From Sialis fuliginosa (taxonomy: Eukaryota > Arthropoda > Insecta > Megaloptera > Sialidae), in the NCBI GenBank assembly GCA_961205875.1, contig OY540809.1, positions 33,926,267-33,990,266 on the forward strand: a stretch of 64,000 nucleotides of DNA, given 5' to 3'. Position numbers and translations under genes: made by a program. The notes under the pieces are model-generated. The model saw nothing but the letters and a program-made list of their open reading frames with translations. It was not told the origin of the DNA and searched no databases. Below, piece after piece: positions 10,448 through 22,453 of the stretch (the stretch's first letter is position 1; every line of letters begins with the position of its first letter).

Positions 10448-13400
10448 ACAAATCAAATATAATATCATACTAACGAAAACAGGTTTCGCACAAATGAAAT
10501 ATAATTTCACATTAAAGAAAACAGAATTCACATATAGGAAAATTAATTTATCAGATGTGAAATTAATATCAACAAATCAATATAGTTTTGAAGGTTTTTT
10601 ATTCCTTATAATGTTAAATATACATGTTAATTATATCATATTTTAATAAGGTCTTCCTGGCGCAATGATGCAGCGTTTCAACAATTCGCGGTGAACCATA
10701 AGTTGTGGGCATGTTGGGTTAAAAATTAATTTGTAAAAATGCAACATTAATTGGATTTTATATCTGAAAAACAATTTCGCAGTAAAGATAAAGTTTTGCA
10801 CTCTCACAATTAAAACATAAAACCCGGAAATAGCATTAATAATATGTAAATTAAATAAGTAATAGATACTAAATATGATGAAATATTACACACATGCATT
10901 TTGATACCTGAAAACACATAATTTCTAATGCATTTTTCATTTCCACACTCCATTAAAATTTACAAAAACACCATAAACAATTTCCATCAACATCATCAAT
11001 CAGCTAGTGGGGATACAAAATTGGCGCTCTTCTCTTTTAAAATATCAATTTATGTCGCCAAAAAAAGGTGGTACGGGAACAAGCGAAATCCGTGTCTGTA
11101 TGTTTAGATTGTGACGGAATGTTTCAATTCCCAACTAAAGCATCTTCATCAGTCATTCGTTCAGAAACAGTTAATCAGAGGAGGCTTGTCTTCCTAGGAG
11201 ACGTAAGAGATACGTCTTTAGTGCGCTGTATGAGAAGACAGAGACGGTAGAACGCGCGCGCGCGCGCTCTTGCGGCGACGGTTTCAAGTACAGTGGTGTG
11301 AGTGGGGGGGAAAGAAGAACGAGTTGAAAGTCCCGTACATGGACTACTAGATATTAATGAGGTAGTTTTTTAGGGTTTTGCGATTGAGTATCTGATTATT
11401 GTTGTGTTTAAAACGAAACAACCGAATCTGGAGTTCACAAAATTTTCTGCAGTGGTTTATGATCAACATTTCAAGAAAAAAATTGAGCCTAATTTATTTG
11501 ATTAACCTACATGATACTAAGGAAGTTCATTTTTTCTGAAGAGCTACTCTAATGCTGTAGATTGATTAAGGATGTATGGGATGTATTTAAAAATGCTACC
11601 AAATACATGAAAGTTGGTTGGAATGTTCTCATTAGCATTCTAATGCAATAAACAAAATATTAAATTGATTCACTAAGCCGTTTAGGAAATATATAGGAAA
11701 CTGATATTTTTCGACATTTTTTAGGTAAAACACATTGATAAAAAGCTACCGATTTTCTAATTTTTGGACGGAGTATAGTATTTGATTAGTTGAATATTTA
11801 TGCAAAATATCATAAGTATTCACTAAACCGTTGCCGAGAAATAAATTATAATACAACAAAATTTTAAATTTCCTGCTCTACAACTGTTATATACATATTG
11901 TATATGTAAATTTGATAACACTGTATACGAAGTATTTTTTGAAAAAAACGATTATAAAAAAGATCTTTGTTTTTTATAATTAAAGTATTAAAGAAAAGTT
12001 TAGTACATTGTGCAATTAAAAGTGCATAAATAATAAAATATCAAGATATTTTATTAGTGTTTGACAACATGTTTACCAACCTGAAAATGACAATAGCGTT
12101 GTGAAAACTGATATTAGAATATTAGATATTTAAGTTAATAATAATAAATATTAATAATTGTTATATTTATAACACAGGATTGCGTATTTTTAGTATTTAT
12201 ATAAACTATATTTATTAATTTGCAGCTATAAATAACGTTAATTATATTTAAAATATATTTTTGTTAAGTTTAATGTACCGTATAATCAGTGTCAAAAATA
12301 TATAATATTATATTAAAATCTTTACAAATTTAACCAAAATAGTCATAGGAAAGGGAAAATTAGCTTGATATATGTAAGTTAACGACTCTAGCTATAATCA
12401 TTTATAACTTCTATTACGAAATTTATAACGCAGATATTTGTACATTTCAAAATTTAGCTACTTTTGTATCTGATTGTACGTCCATATCACCCTTAAATCT
12501 CATAATAGTTAAAATATTAATTAAAACTTTATTATAACAAATCAAATACACTCGGTTGTTTCAAGATTTTAATCTCATAATGTTTTAAGCTAAATACGTG
12601 TGTATATTTATACAAAAATATATCATCAGCAAATTTAGGTTGAAAAGAATTTGTCCGAAACCATTGTATGCTAACTACTTTTTTGCCTAACAATGTTTTA
12701 CATTTAATGTCTCGACATATAATTCTTTTTATTGTCCCTCGAAATATTTTATAAAATACATGTTTTATATTTACGTGACGATTTGCAAACAAAGCAGAAA
12801 TATTGTGGTATAAATTTTTGTGTTAAAAAAATTACATCAAATATTCGTTGTATCCTGGAAAATAAATCTCTCTTATATTTCAGTCATTTTAAAATTACAT
12901 TACACGGAAAAAAATGTTGAATGGTTTACTTTCTTTTTCAACGTTTCTCTTAAAATAAATAATATTGAATATATGAAAATATTTTATCTATCAATAAACA
13001 GTAGGTATAAATGATAAGATTTATCTTAAAGGGATAATAATATTTGTATTCTAATATTGAGAAATAAATAATCAAAATATTAGCAAATGGCTTTAAAAAA
13101 AGTAAAGGTATTTATATGGTTCTAAAATTTGTATATGAAAATTGATCCATTCCAGGGATCTTTGATTCTTATCGTAAATAGAAGATTGATGTTATTTTTC
13201 TAGATTATGGGTTTAAACCTACTATTTGTTGATTTATTTGTGTTTGCACATTGTACCTAAGTACATACTTCTAAATTCAAAAATAAAAACTGTAGTAATA
13301 AAGTTTTTCCTTTTGAACCATTCAAATCTTCATTAAGAAAATGAAAGTAATGGTTATCATGTTAAAAATATTAGTCCTCTTAATAAATCTTATACAAACT

Positions 13401-13931
13401 ATTTAATCAAGTAAAACCTATATAATAAATTTACTGCGGAAAATGTAACTCTCCCTCCCCATTTTATGAAATCTTGCTTCACCGAACAGGCATAAAATGA
13501 AAAACATAAACCTAAAACGAGCAATTTGTCGTGGTGTATATATAAACACTCTTTTTCACTGTGTAGAGTAGTGTAAATGTAGCTCCATCTATTTAGTGAA
13601 CTAATAAACACGGTCGTCCATTGCATTGCGCGTCTTCCGTTTCCGACTGACATTAATATTCCAAAAGTGTGTCTATTACGCAACGTCACTAAACATGACA
13701 AGTTATGTAATTTGTCACCCCCTTTGCCGCCCGTTCTCCATTCTTCAACCCTGACTACAGCGCTATGGTTGCGTTCCAACGTGCAGAGCTGGATTTAAGG
13801 GATCTTCGAGGTGTTTGCAAAAATTGAAATTATATTGCTCTTAAGTGATTTCTTAAACTTTGTTCTTGCAGAATCGTTTCTAGTCCAACAGCTCAGTGTG
13901 TTTGTATAGGTTTATGTTATTTATTTATTAA
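10448..13931. other. Long intergenic stretch, no supported gene
   Basis: This 3.5-kb stretch is AT-rich except around 11060-11340, where unique GC-richer DNA contains a run of alternating CG (11253-11267), rare in such a genome and suggestive of a promoter or CpG patch. The 60-codon frame at 11068-11250 and the 126-codon reverse frame at 13399-13779 give unrecognisable peptides. The latter is the longest simple frame nearby, but it has no splice or start context to support it. No RNA gene was seen. Confidence 0.4.
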
Positions 13932-14325
13932 CCTTTAGCTGCTCCACCTCTCCAGAATAACATACCTGACACTAGAATGCTAACTACTCGTTAGCTATTG
14001 AATATTTTAATTCAATAACCAATCGGTTATTTAAAAAAATATAATATTTAATATATTTAAAAAATTGAAAAACTTGTAGAATTCGAAAAATAACTCTTAA
14101 TTTTTAATAATAAAATCTAAAATTTTAGGTTGTTACTCTTGAGATATAACACTTTAAGGGAACAAATAGTTTGGAAGTAGTCGTCCGAAAGATGTATTTA
14201 TTTTGATATCTGAAGAGACGGATGTCAATGAAAAAACATCTTACTTTCAGTTCACTGGACTAACGTTAGGGGTCGCCACCAAAACTATTTTCAAAAATTT
14301 AACCAGCTTAATTGGTAGCTAAGGG
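13932..14325. mobile_element. piggyBac-like MITE, family P2, copy 2 (inverted, deleted)
   Basis: TTAA precedes the left end (13928-13931). The left end CCTTTAGCTGCTCCACCTC is the reverse complement of the right end of the copy at 6421-7234, and the right end GGTAGCTAAGGG matches that copy's left end. At 394 bp it has lost about half of the interior, and its right TTAA has decayed to TTCAA. Confidence 0.75.
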
Positions 14326-14629
14326 TTCAATTTTATGAAAAAAGATATTGGAAACTTTATGTTTTACAATATTGGACTGGGATTCCTTAAGAATAAAAAG
14401 TACAAACAAATTGTATTTTGACAAAAATTGATTTTAATTTATTTATGAAATTTCAGACAATTTTGTAATTCTGAATTAGGTGCATTACCATTACTAAGAA
14501 AAATGAAATAATACGTGTTTAAAGAAGCTATTTAAATTTTTGTAGTTTTTGATATTGAGAGCCCTATACATATAACATTTGTATTTAAATTTTTTTTGTC
14601 AAACACTTTCAGAGCAATGTTCCCAAAAT

Positions 14630-14802
14630 TAAATTTAATTAATAATTATTTGTAATTTTTGTTCTGATTCGTTTTTTTAGGTAATTTATGTTTTGATTAG
14701 TTATTATTACGATAATAACTAATCGTGTTTGTACTTAATCAACTATATTTTTCAAAATTCTTAAACAATAATTCCGTTGTCCACGCGGGCGGGTACAACT
14801 AA
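14630..14802 (+). mobile_element. Helitron-like 3' fragment, family H2
   Basis: The sequence matches the 3' part of the element at 2474-3295, including ATAACTAATCGTGTTTGTAC and the terminal GTCCACGCGGGCGGG. It ends CTAA followed by T, which still fits the CTRR/T rule. The 5' part is absent. Confidence 0.65.
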
Positions 14803-15450
14803 TATTTTATAAAAATAAATAAAATATGTTTTCCAAAAAGATATAAATATATTGTTGTTTTTTTTTTTTGATCCGGCCCTGGTTAAGGTAGAACCTCCAG
14901 GCATTTGAATTGGGTAAATCGCAGAAAACCATGTAGAAAATTTGTCATCATGTACTCTCATAGCTTCATTGCTAAGAGTTCCTTTATCGACTAGAGCTCT
15001 CTTTTACATAGCATACCTCTATGCGACTTTATATTATACGAGGTTTATTTTGCAAAACAAGTTGAAGTATTTATATTTGACACGTGACAAATATAAATTT
15101 GCAATAATATATAACACTAGGGGTTCTGCCCTTGGTTGCTTTGCACCTCAACCTTAATATTATAGTTTAATAAAGAATAATATTTTTTGACAGATATATG
15201 AAAATTTAAATTGTTTAGTTGTGTTGCTAACTTCATGTGTTACGTGACAGACAAAAACCGTTATAGTAGTATGTCTGAGATACTGTGTATAAGTTGCGTC
15301 TTGTTAATTTTTGTATAAAAAAATATTTTCAGTTATTGGTATTTAAAAAAACTAATAGTTAATAATATTGATGACTATTATTTTTATTAGATTTTATGCA
15401 GTATAAAACAATTGGCAAATGATTAAAAATTTCAGAACTAGAAATATAAG

Positions 15451-17077
15451 AAAAAACATCTGCTAAGTAAATGTACAGTGCTTCCTCGTGCCAAATTCAC
15501 CAAAGGTATTTAATTATTGAACAATTTAAATAAAAACCGATAAAGTGTTCAAACAAATTGCCTAGCATTAGGTAACCATTTAATTTTTATACAATAGTAC
15601 TAAAATATATCATTTTGAAATTTTTGATTATTTTTCTGTAAGTATATTTTTAATTTTTTGACAATTTCAAACTAAATCTAAATTTATGCAAACGTCAAAA
15701 TGACTTTTAAAACATCAAAAAGACATTAAGGGGGGGGTAAGGTTTGTTTCGTCGAAAAAAGACCTTTTTTCATGAATTTTTTTAGAAAAAATTATTACTG
15801 TAGGTTTATTTTACTTATTATTATATGAAAGTACAACATTTGAAGAATACTTAAAAAAATTTTTGTTCAAAAATAGCGAGGAATAACGGATTTATCGTAG
15901 ATCTCCGCAGGCGCCTCGAAAAAAAGTTTTTGTGCGGTGACCAGCCTACAGCATCACTGGATCATCTGAAACCAAAAAATCAAAATGCTTTCTCCAGTTT
16001 ATTACTTTATTTTTCAATTGACGTCGAGTTTTTTAATTTTTCAATTTTTCAATTTTTGGTACCATTTTGAAGCCAAAATGACGATTTTAGACGAAAAAAT
16101 CGACCTATTTGTTATTGTAAAATTGTTAGTAATTAAAATTTTTTGAAAAACTCGACGTCACTCGAGAGCTATATATATGTAGAATATTTGTACAAAATTT
16201 CAAAACGATCGGTTCAGTAGTTTTTTCTGTAGGCTGGTCACCGACTTTAAAAATGACGTGTTTGGGAAAATCGATTTAAAATTTTGTACACTGAAAAAAT
16301 GAAAATATCTTGAAAAAACTGGTACCGTACACATTTTATTTACCTGAAGATATTAAGACCAAAAGAGGGGATAATATCAATACAATAGAGACCGAAGCAG
16401 CTGCCGCTCGCCGCTCAGCGCAGGTAGCTGAAAGGCGCGCAAACCTAAGTTAGAGGTACGGTTATTCAACCTACTGTAACTTCGTTAGTTTTGCTCCGAA
16501 TGACCTAAAACTTTAATACAACATTCTTGAGATGTTGTAGGTTCAGAAAAAATAAAAATAAAAAAATAGAAAAAAAAGTTGTCAAACCTTACCCCCTCCT
16601 TAAATATGTCAAAGTAAATATCAATTAAAAAAAAACAAAACACGATTTTTCAAAGCAAATTGAGATAAATCTTTGTAAGGGAATATTTTACAACAAACGT
16701 TATAGACGTGTATTATAGGAAATTGAATGCTCTACAAAAAAGATCCTATAAAATTTTTACTTAACATGTGTCGTTCTTGAGATATCTTTAAAAAATAAAT
16801 ATTTTGGGATGTCACCCCTCCCCCTTACATACGATTTTGATAATTTTGAAATGGAACCGTCGTCAAACCGGATCCAATCATCCAACCAAATTTCATTAAT
16901 ATCGGTTCAGTGGTTCACATACACAGACGAACAGACAGACCGACACGGAACGAAAAGTGTTTGTCTTGACGTGAAATGGAAAGATCAATTCAAAATTTTG
17001 AATCGGAGAACAATTTTTTTGTTTCATTCTAAAACGATCACAAAGCTTCTCGTATCTTCGATCTTGCGAGAAAGCAA
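15451..17077 (+). mobile_element. Dispersed element family R, copy 1, interrupted
   Basis: Starts at AAAAAACATCTGCTAAG and ends at the AAAGCAA after CTTCGATCTTGCGAG, the same limits as copies at 34283-34992 (reverse) and 39126-39891. The left GCTTCCTCG and right CGAGGAAGC motifs form a short inverted repeat set slightly inside the left end. The 3' half carries GACAGACAGAC-type runs and a pseudo-frame (16809-17084) that repeats in the other copies but has no real homology, so I read it as non-coding. A TTAA-flanked element (15730-16599) splits it. Class unresolved; a decayed non-autonomous DNA transposon is likely. Confidence 0.6.
15730..16599. mobile_element. TTAA-flanked MITE inside R copy 1, family P4
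   Basis: TTAA lies at 15726-15729 and 16600-16603. The ends read GGGGGGGGTAAGGTTTG and CAAACCTTACCCCCTCC. Internally GGTGACCAGCCTACAG (about 15937) is answered by CTGTAGGCTGGTCACC (about 16229), forming a second inverted pair. At 870 bp without a transposase it is non-autonomous. The uninterrupted R copy at 39126 shows the empty site (GACATTTAATATGTC). Confidence 0.85.
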
Positions 17078-17529
17078 AATATAGAAGCAATTATTAAAAA
17101 TAAATGCGTAATAAAACAACAATTAACGAACCCATGTTATAGAACGAATTAATGAAATAGAACATTATTCCAAGTGTTTGGAGACTTACAAATCAGATTA
17201 TATATACAGACCTAAGCTATTCATAACAGTTTCGTACATTTGTGTATATTATTGAATCAGTTAGAAGGTTTAGGGCGTCCGCATTACCACGGTATCATAA
17301 CAGTAACATTAACAATAATTCACGGGACCGCAACCTTCCAATATCATGTAACGTCACACACCTTCCGGACCCAACAAATCAAACTTTACCGGAGAATGTA
17401 CTCCTAGCAGTCACGGCATAGTAAAGTAGGTAGCGATAAACCCTTTACTTATGTGGATTGTGATATTGAATTTAGTTTAATAGTATTTCCATTTTCGTTA
17501 TATACGGTCTTTCTGAAATCGTGGCGTAC
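17078..17529. other. Unique DNA, no gene seen
   Basis: More balanced composition around 17270-17460, perhaps unique host DNA; no frame, splice signal or repeat was recognised. Confidence 0.4.
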
Positions 17530-17728
17530 TAGGGTCGATCCAGATTATCGTGATAGTCCCGGTTTGGTCTCGCTCCAATCAAAGTATAAATAAACAATGA
17601 AAGCATCCACACTATAGGTATCGTGCCGGTCTCGCTCCAGTCACACTCCAATACAGTATTTACTATACTGAATATTTGACTGGAGCGAGACCGGACCGGG
17701 ACTAGCACGATAGTGTGGATCAGCCCTA
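17530..17728. mobile_element. 199-bp foldback MITE
   Basis: The two halves are imperfect reverse complements: TAGGGTCGATCCAG and GGTCTCGCTCCAATC on the left face GACTGGAGCGAGACC and GGATCAGCCCTA on the right. The TAGGG ends are hAT-like, but no 8-bp duplication is clear. Confidence 0.75.
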
Positions 17729-17813
17729 AAGGAATTCCAATTAAAAAAAAAAAAACTTTAAAAATTGTCTGACCTTGGACTTCAAAAAGGTGAAGGTTTT
17801 CAATTTGGCTGTA

Positions 17814-18599
17814 CAGGTATACGTCGTTTTGTGCCGGTTCGATTTACGCCGGTTCACAATTCCGCCGGTTGGTGCCGGCGTGGGATTTCCCGGTTCGGCC
17901 GCCACCAGACGACAGTAGGCGCCGCGATTCTAATAGCAGACACACTTTTACACATTGTTTTATTCTATTACCGTGCGTACGCGAGCAGCCTATTGTTTGT
18001 GTGAAATTGTTTCCGAGTTAGTTTTCGTTTTGTTTTTAAGAAAAATAAAAAGGTATGATTATATCTTTTTTTATTTAACCTTATATCGTCCATTATATTT
18101 GTGTTCATTTTACGCTGGTGTCTCTCGGAACGGAACCCCGGCGTAGAGCTGGGCGCGGGCCGTGAATTTTTCGGGTTGACGTGAGCGATTTTAAAATATT
18201 GGATCGTGAGCGGGCGTGATCGTGAGTCAAAATAAAACAATCGGGCGTGACCGGGCGTGAGTACATTTTTGTCATGCGTGAGTCCGTGAGTATATGTATG
18301 TATATTTTGATATTTCTTTAATTTCTGATCTCATGCATATATGATAATCTGTTAAATCGAATTTTTATATTAAACATTTTATTTATAATATAATATTCGG
18401 GTCACGAGCGTGACCCGTCGTGCGTGATCGGGCGTGAGTAAAAAAATAGAATTCGTGAGCGGGCGTGATCGTGAATACTTTTTTTGTAACCGTGAGTGAG
18501 CGGGCGTGACTAAAAAATTTTCTCTCGTGAGCGTGCGTGATCGTGAGCAAAAATTACTCACGCGCCCAGCTCTACCCGGCGTAAAACGACGTTTACCTG
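17814..18599. mobile_element. Tigger/pogo-like non-autonomous element, interrupted
   Basis: TA flanks both ends (17812-17813, 18600-18601). The terminal repeats are CAGGTATACGTCGTTTTGTG and, inverted on the right, CAGGTAAACGTCGTTTTACG. The CAGGTA start and TA target fit pogo/Tigger-type members of the Tc1/mariner superfamily. Without the hAT insertion at 18145-18574 it would be about 350 bp. The forward frame at 17765-18004 straddles the left border and is not a gene. Confidence 0.85.
18145..18574. mobile_element. hAT-like MITE nested in the Tigger-like element
   Basis: An exact 8-bp duplication CCCGGCGT lies at 18137-18144 and 18575-18582. The ends read AGAGCTGGGCGCG and CGCGCCCAGCTCTA. The interior carries subterminal repeats of GCGGGCGTGATCGTGA on both sides of an AT-rich centre, typical of transposase-binding arrays. 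It has no coding capacity. Confidence 0.9.
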
Positions 18600-18601
18600 T
18601 A

Positions 18602-19458
18602 TATATTTTTTTACCTACATATGTATTTTCGGACATAACTCCGAGAAATATGCACTTATTCAGTTGATTTTTATTTATTGGAAAGAGTATACTCTCGTGG
18701 TGGTCCCATATAATTTTTTTCAGAATCTGACCAATGACTTCGAAGATACGCCACTCAAAAGGGAAAAAAACGACTTAAAAAAAAAACACGAAAAGTATAC
18801 CTACGAGTATATAATAAATAAATTTAATAAATTTTAACGGTCGGTGCCAAGCAAATAAAAAAAAAATTATAAAGAAAAAATGAAAACAGACTTCAAAAAC
18901 TGTTAAATTTAATTATTATATGTATGTAAAGGTATATTTTTCATTGTTTTTAGGATTTTTTAGAGTCGGTTTTATTTATGTTTTTAAGTTTTTTATTATA
19001 GCATTCTTTTCAGAATAAACGTTGTAAAAGGACGACTTGATGTAATTATCGATAATATCGTTCTCCATGTTCCGAAAATTATTTATAGACTTGAATGTAT
19101 GACAACATAAAATATGTAAATAAAGTAAAGTTTTTGTTTTCAGTTTTTTAAGATAAATATTTTATTGTTCAAAAATATTCGATGTTGCAATTCAATGCCA
19201 CAGCTATAATATATCAAAGAATATTCAAGGAATATTGCAGTTTATCATGTCACAAATTTAATTTCCTTTGATGTTAGAATACTTTTATTTTATAGCCATA
19301 TTTTACAGATAGTTGCAGCATTTTCTAAACTATAAAACACAATACATTTATATTTAAGTATATATATTATTATTGACATTGCTTTTTGATGTTTAAATTT
19401 AATAGTGTAGTTAAATTTTATTTTGTACATTACCATTTATATTTGTTTGATTGACCTT
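18602..19458. other. AT-rich DNA with a possible old retroelement tail
   Basis: At 18835-18980 the motifs GTCGGTGCCAAGC, GACTTCAAAAAC and GAGTCGGTTTTA resemble repeats common in insect genomes and may derive from a non-LTR element, but no frame survives. The rest shows no gene or clear repeat. Confidence 0.3.
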
Positions 19459-19686
19459 GGGTTGCACAAAGCAAAATGAATCACAATTAGTTAATCAGTT
19501 GTTTTAAAACCATTACTACGTTAATTTTAAAAAACAATCACGGTTATGATATATTTTATAAGGTAAAAAATAATCATATTTAGTGAATTGTTCATTTAAA
19601 AATTGAGATTAAGTTTAAAATTAACATTAATCATGGTTTGAAAACAACTGATTAACTAATTGTGGTTAATTTTGCTTTATGCAACC
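19459..19686. mobile_element. MITE with about 48-bp terminal inverted repeats
   Basis: The left GGGTTGCACAAAGCAAAAT and AATTAGTTAATCAGTTGTTTT blocks are mirrored on the right by AACAACTGATTAACTAATTG and TTTGCTTTATGCAACC. About 228 bp in all and AT-rich inside. Superfamily is uncertain because no target duplication stands out. Confidence 0.75.
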
Positions 19687-19850
19687 TGACGTGAATCATT
19701 TAATTTTAACAAATTATCAAATATTGGAATATTTGCACGATATTATAAGTTATAACTTTAGATCTGTGGAGTGGGCTCTTATCTGGGTTTTAAACTGTAA
19801 ATGAAAAATAAATTAATAAACAACATACCTACACTAAGAATTTTTTATCC

Positions 19851-20166
19851 CAGCTTCGCATAGGAGTTAATATTTGATTGAAGGGTTGTAATTTGTTTCA
19901 TTATATCCGGCGGGAAAAATACCACGAGAGTAGGGGTTTCAAGGGGAAAAAGAACCCCCTTTCTCGCATAGGAGCCGAGGTATTTACTATTATTGTCACT
20001 GCTTATTCGTTATGTTACCTAACGTAACAAAATATATCCTATAACTTGACCAGAGAACATATCTATGAATTAAAAATAAAACATGTAAATCGGATAAGTC
20101 GTTCTCGAGTTATAAGCGCACGAACGGACAGACAGAGAGACGTTGAGCTTTATAATATATATATGG
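19851..20166. mobile_element. Chimeric Helitron-like fragment (H1 joined to H2)
   Basis: From 19851 to about 19988 the sequence matches the interior of family H1 in forward orientation (GTTGTAATTTG, GGCGGGAAAAATACCAC, CGCATAGGAGCCGAG). From about 19982 to 20166 it matches the 5' part of family H2 in reverse orientation (TGTTACCTAACGTAACAAAA, GAGACGTTGAGCTTTAT). The join falls in a shared ATTTAC. The end nearest 20166 is the H2 5' end, slightly decayed. Confidence 0.65.
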
Positions 20167-20733
20167 AGTGTTTATTTTTTACATTTGTTTACTTTCATTA
20201 ATTTTGATTCAATTTTTTTTACTTTTAAATAAAAACTTTTTGAACGTATCTGTCGACAAAATGATCTACAATTAAATTTGACATAAAAAATATTTGATAT
20301 AATATCCTTTAAAATAATATTAAGAAATAATTCCAAGTGATATTTAATTAAATAAACTAACCTGGTCGGCACAAGACTTTTTTATACATCATGATACAGA
20401 AGAAATTATATAAGTTAACACTTTCTGCTCAGATATTGAATATAAACTCCATTACATTAATTGTTGTTTTTGTTAATGTTTGGGATATATTTTAATTCTA
20501 TTAAGTATGTGATTAATTTATTTCAAACGTTTTTATTATAAATCAGAATAATAATTTTTCTGTTAAAAAATGTTGTTTTGTCAAAAGCTTCTTATTTATT
20601 TGATATTTCAACAGTTTAACACGTTTTACATATTATTATTTCTATTTAATTGACAGTTGTAATAATAAATGCTTTTATTTTCATAGATAACTAGATTATT
20701 CATATTATAAAAAATATTTTTAAATAAAAACTA

Positions 20734-22453
20734 AAATTATTATTTTTTGGTCTATTCATAAAAGTACAAAAAAATAATAGGACATAAATTATAGAAAATA
20801 ACGTTCTCTACAACTTTTATTTAAAACATTTTTTTCTAATATAAAAATTTATATCAGTAAACATCCGTTTCTGGTTTAATGATGGTTTTCAAAAGTATGA
20901 GGTGCGCATCTACTGTATACAAGAAGCTTAAGTTTAAAATGTATATGTTTGTATGTCTCGCCGTTTTTGCTGTAGAGCGTTCACAGACACATATACTTCA
21001 TTGAAATAACGGTCGTGTTTGATTCAAGGACCCTCAAAACGTGAAATTCCGTTAAAATATCGAGTTCGATTTTTTTCAGGATCACTATACTTTATTATAT
21101 TGTACATTCCACGTATATATAAAAAAAAAATACATATTTCATTAGAATTTTTCAAACAGTTTTAATTCTAAAATATGTACAGTCACCTGCAGAACTCGTC
21201 TGGCACCCTAAAGGCCATAGTCGCTTACAACAGATTTCAAATTTAAAGAAAAACATCATCGGTTATCTTTTTCTAGGGCGGAGCTTACACTTGCAGTTAT
21301 AACATTTTAAATAAAAACAATAAATATACGTCCATTTCAAATAATGATTTATTATTACAAATTTTGCTTTTGTTACCTAATTTCTTATATTTATTATAGT
21401 TATTTACTTATGTATATTTTAAATCTAATATGTATCTACAATTTATATTGGATTTGGATATTATTTTATACATTTTAACAATTAAATATTAATATATTAT
21501 TTTTTGCTATTACATTTTACGTTTTACACATCATATTTTTCGAGATAAGCGGTAAAAGATACAAAAATAAGCTTTTTTTATTTAGGTAGAGTTAATTAAT
21601 TAATTGTATAAACAATCAATTTTCATAAAAATTGTGTAGTTTGTAATATACAATAAAATAATTAAAAAACTACTGAACCGATTTTTATGCGGCTTTCACT
21701 AATAGATAAATAATTGTTCGGAGCAGGTTTTTGGCTATTATTTTTTTAATGTTGCTGGTTCTATGAAACAACTGTATTCGTTTATAATAAAAAAGACTCG
21801 ACAATAAGATTTCATTGCCACTATTTGCCATATTGGTAAATTTTACTTTTTTATGGCGACAATCGATTATATAAGTCTTTGGAAACACATACAAACAGTT
21901 TTACAAAAATTTGTATTGTGAATCATAAACAAGCATAATTCCATTATTAATAATTTAATTAAACAAAAACAATTGAAAATATCAAGTCCTTATTTTCAGT
22001 TAATGTTCTGTACTACACAATGTTTATTTTCCAGGGATATCAACTTAAAAAACGTTCAACTTTATTAGTTATTACAGCTTGTGTTTTCAGCCATTTTAAT
22101 CAGCGTAACGGATAAACAAATCATTTTTTAAAATTTTTTTCAAAATTTTACATGAAATTTTTTTTGTATAATACTTATTTATACCGCTATTTACCAAAAA
22201 TCAGAAAATCTTAAGAATTTTGCAAATGAACCATGGATAATTCCTGTCGCGGACAACCAAATTCGGAGCAAACTTAGGGTATTATTCTACACCATATTTG
22301 TAACAAATGCTGTTACTATTAAAACTGTATCCAAAATAATCTATTTTAGCCTCCACAGCCTGGACTATAAAAGTTGTAGAGAACATTATTTTCTATAATT
22401 TATGTTCTATTCTTTTTTTGTATCTTTTATGAATTGACCAAAAATAATAATTT
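20734..22453. mobile_element. Inner foldback element A with about 85-bp arms
   Basis: The arm 20734-20828 (with AATAGGACATAAATTATAGA) is inverted at 22368-22453 (with TCTATAATTTATGTTCTATT). The 1.5-kb interior has no inverted counterpart, no recognisable frame and no RNA gene. It directly adjoins element B, and both sit inside the outer arms. Confidence 0.6.

Noticed and set aside
13399-13779. 126-codon reverse frame with a mixed-composition N-terminus
   Set aside because: No recognisable family, no splice or start context, and frames of this length can occur by chance in a 64-kb window. It is kept only as part of the intergenic description.
16809-17084. Similar peptides in R copies 1 and 3 (DFDNFEMEPSS and DFDDFEMEPSS) as a conserved gene
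   Set aside because: The resemblance follows from shared repeat DNA, including GACA simple runs; lengths and frames differ between copies.
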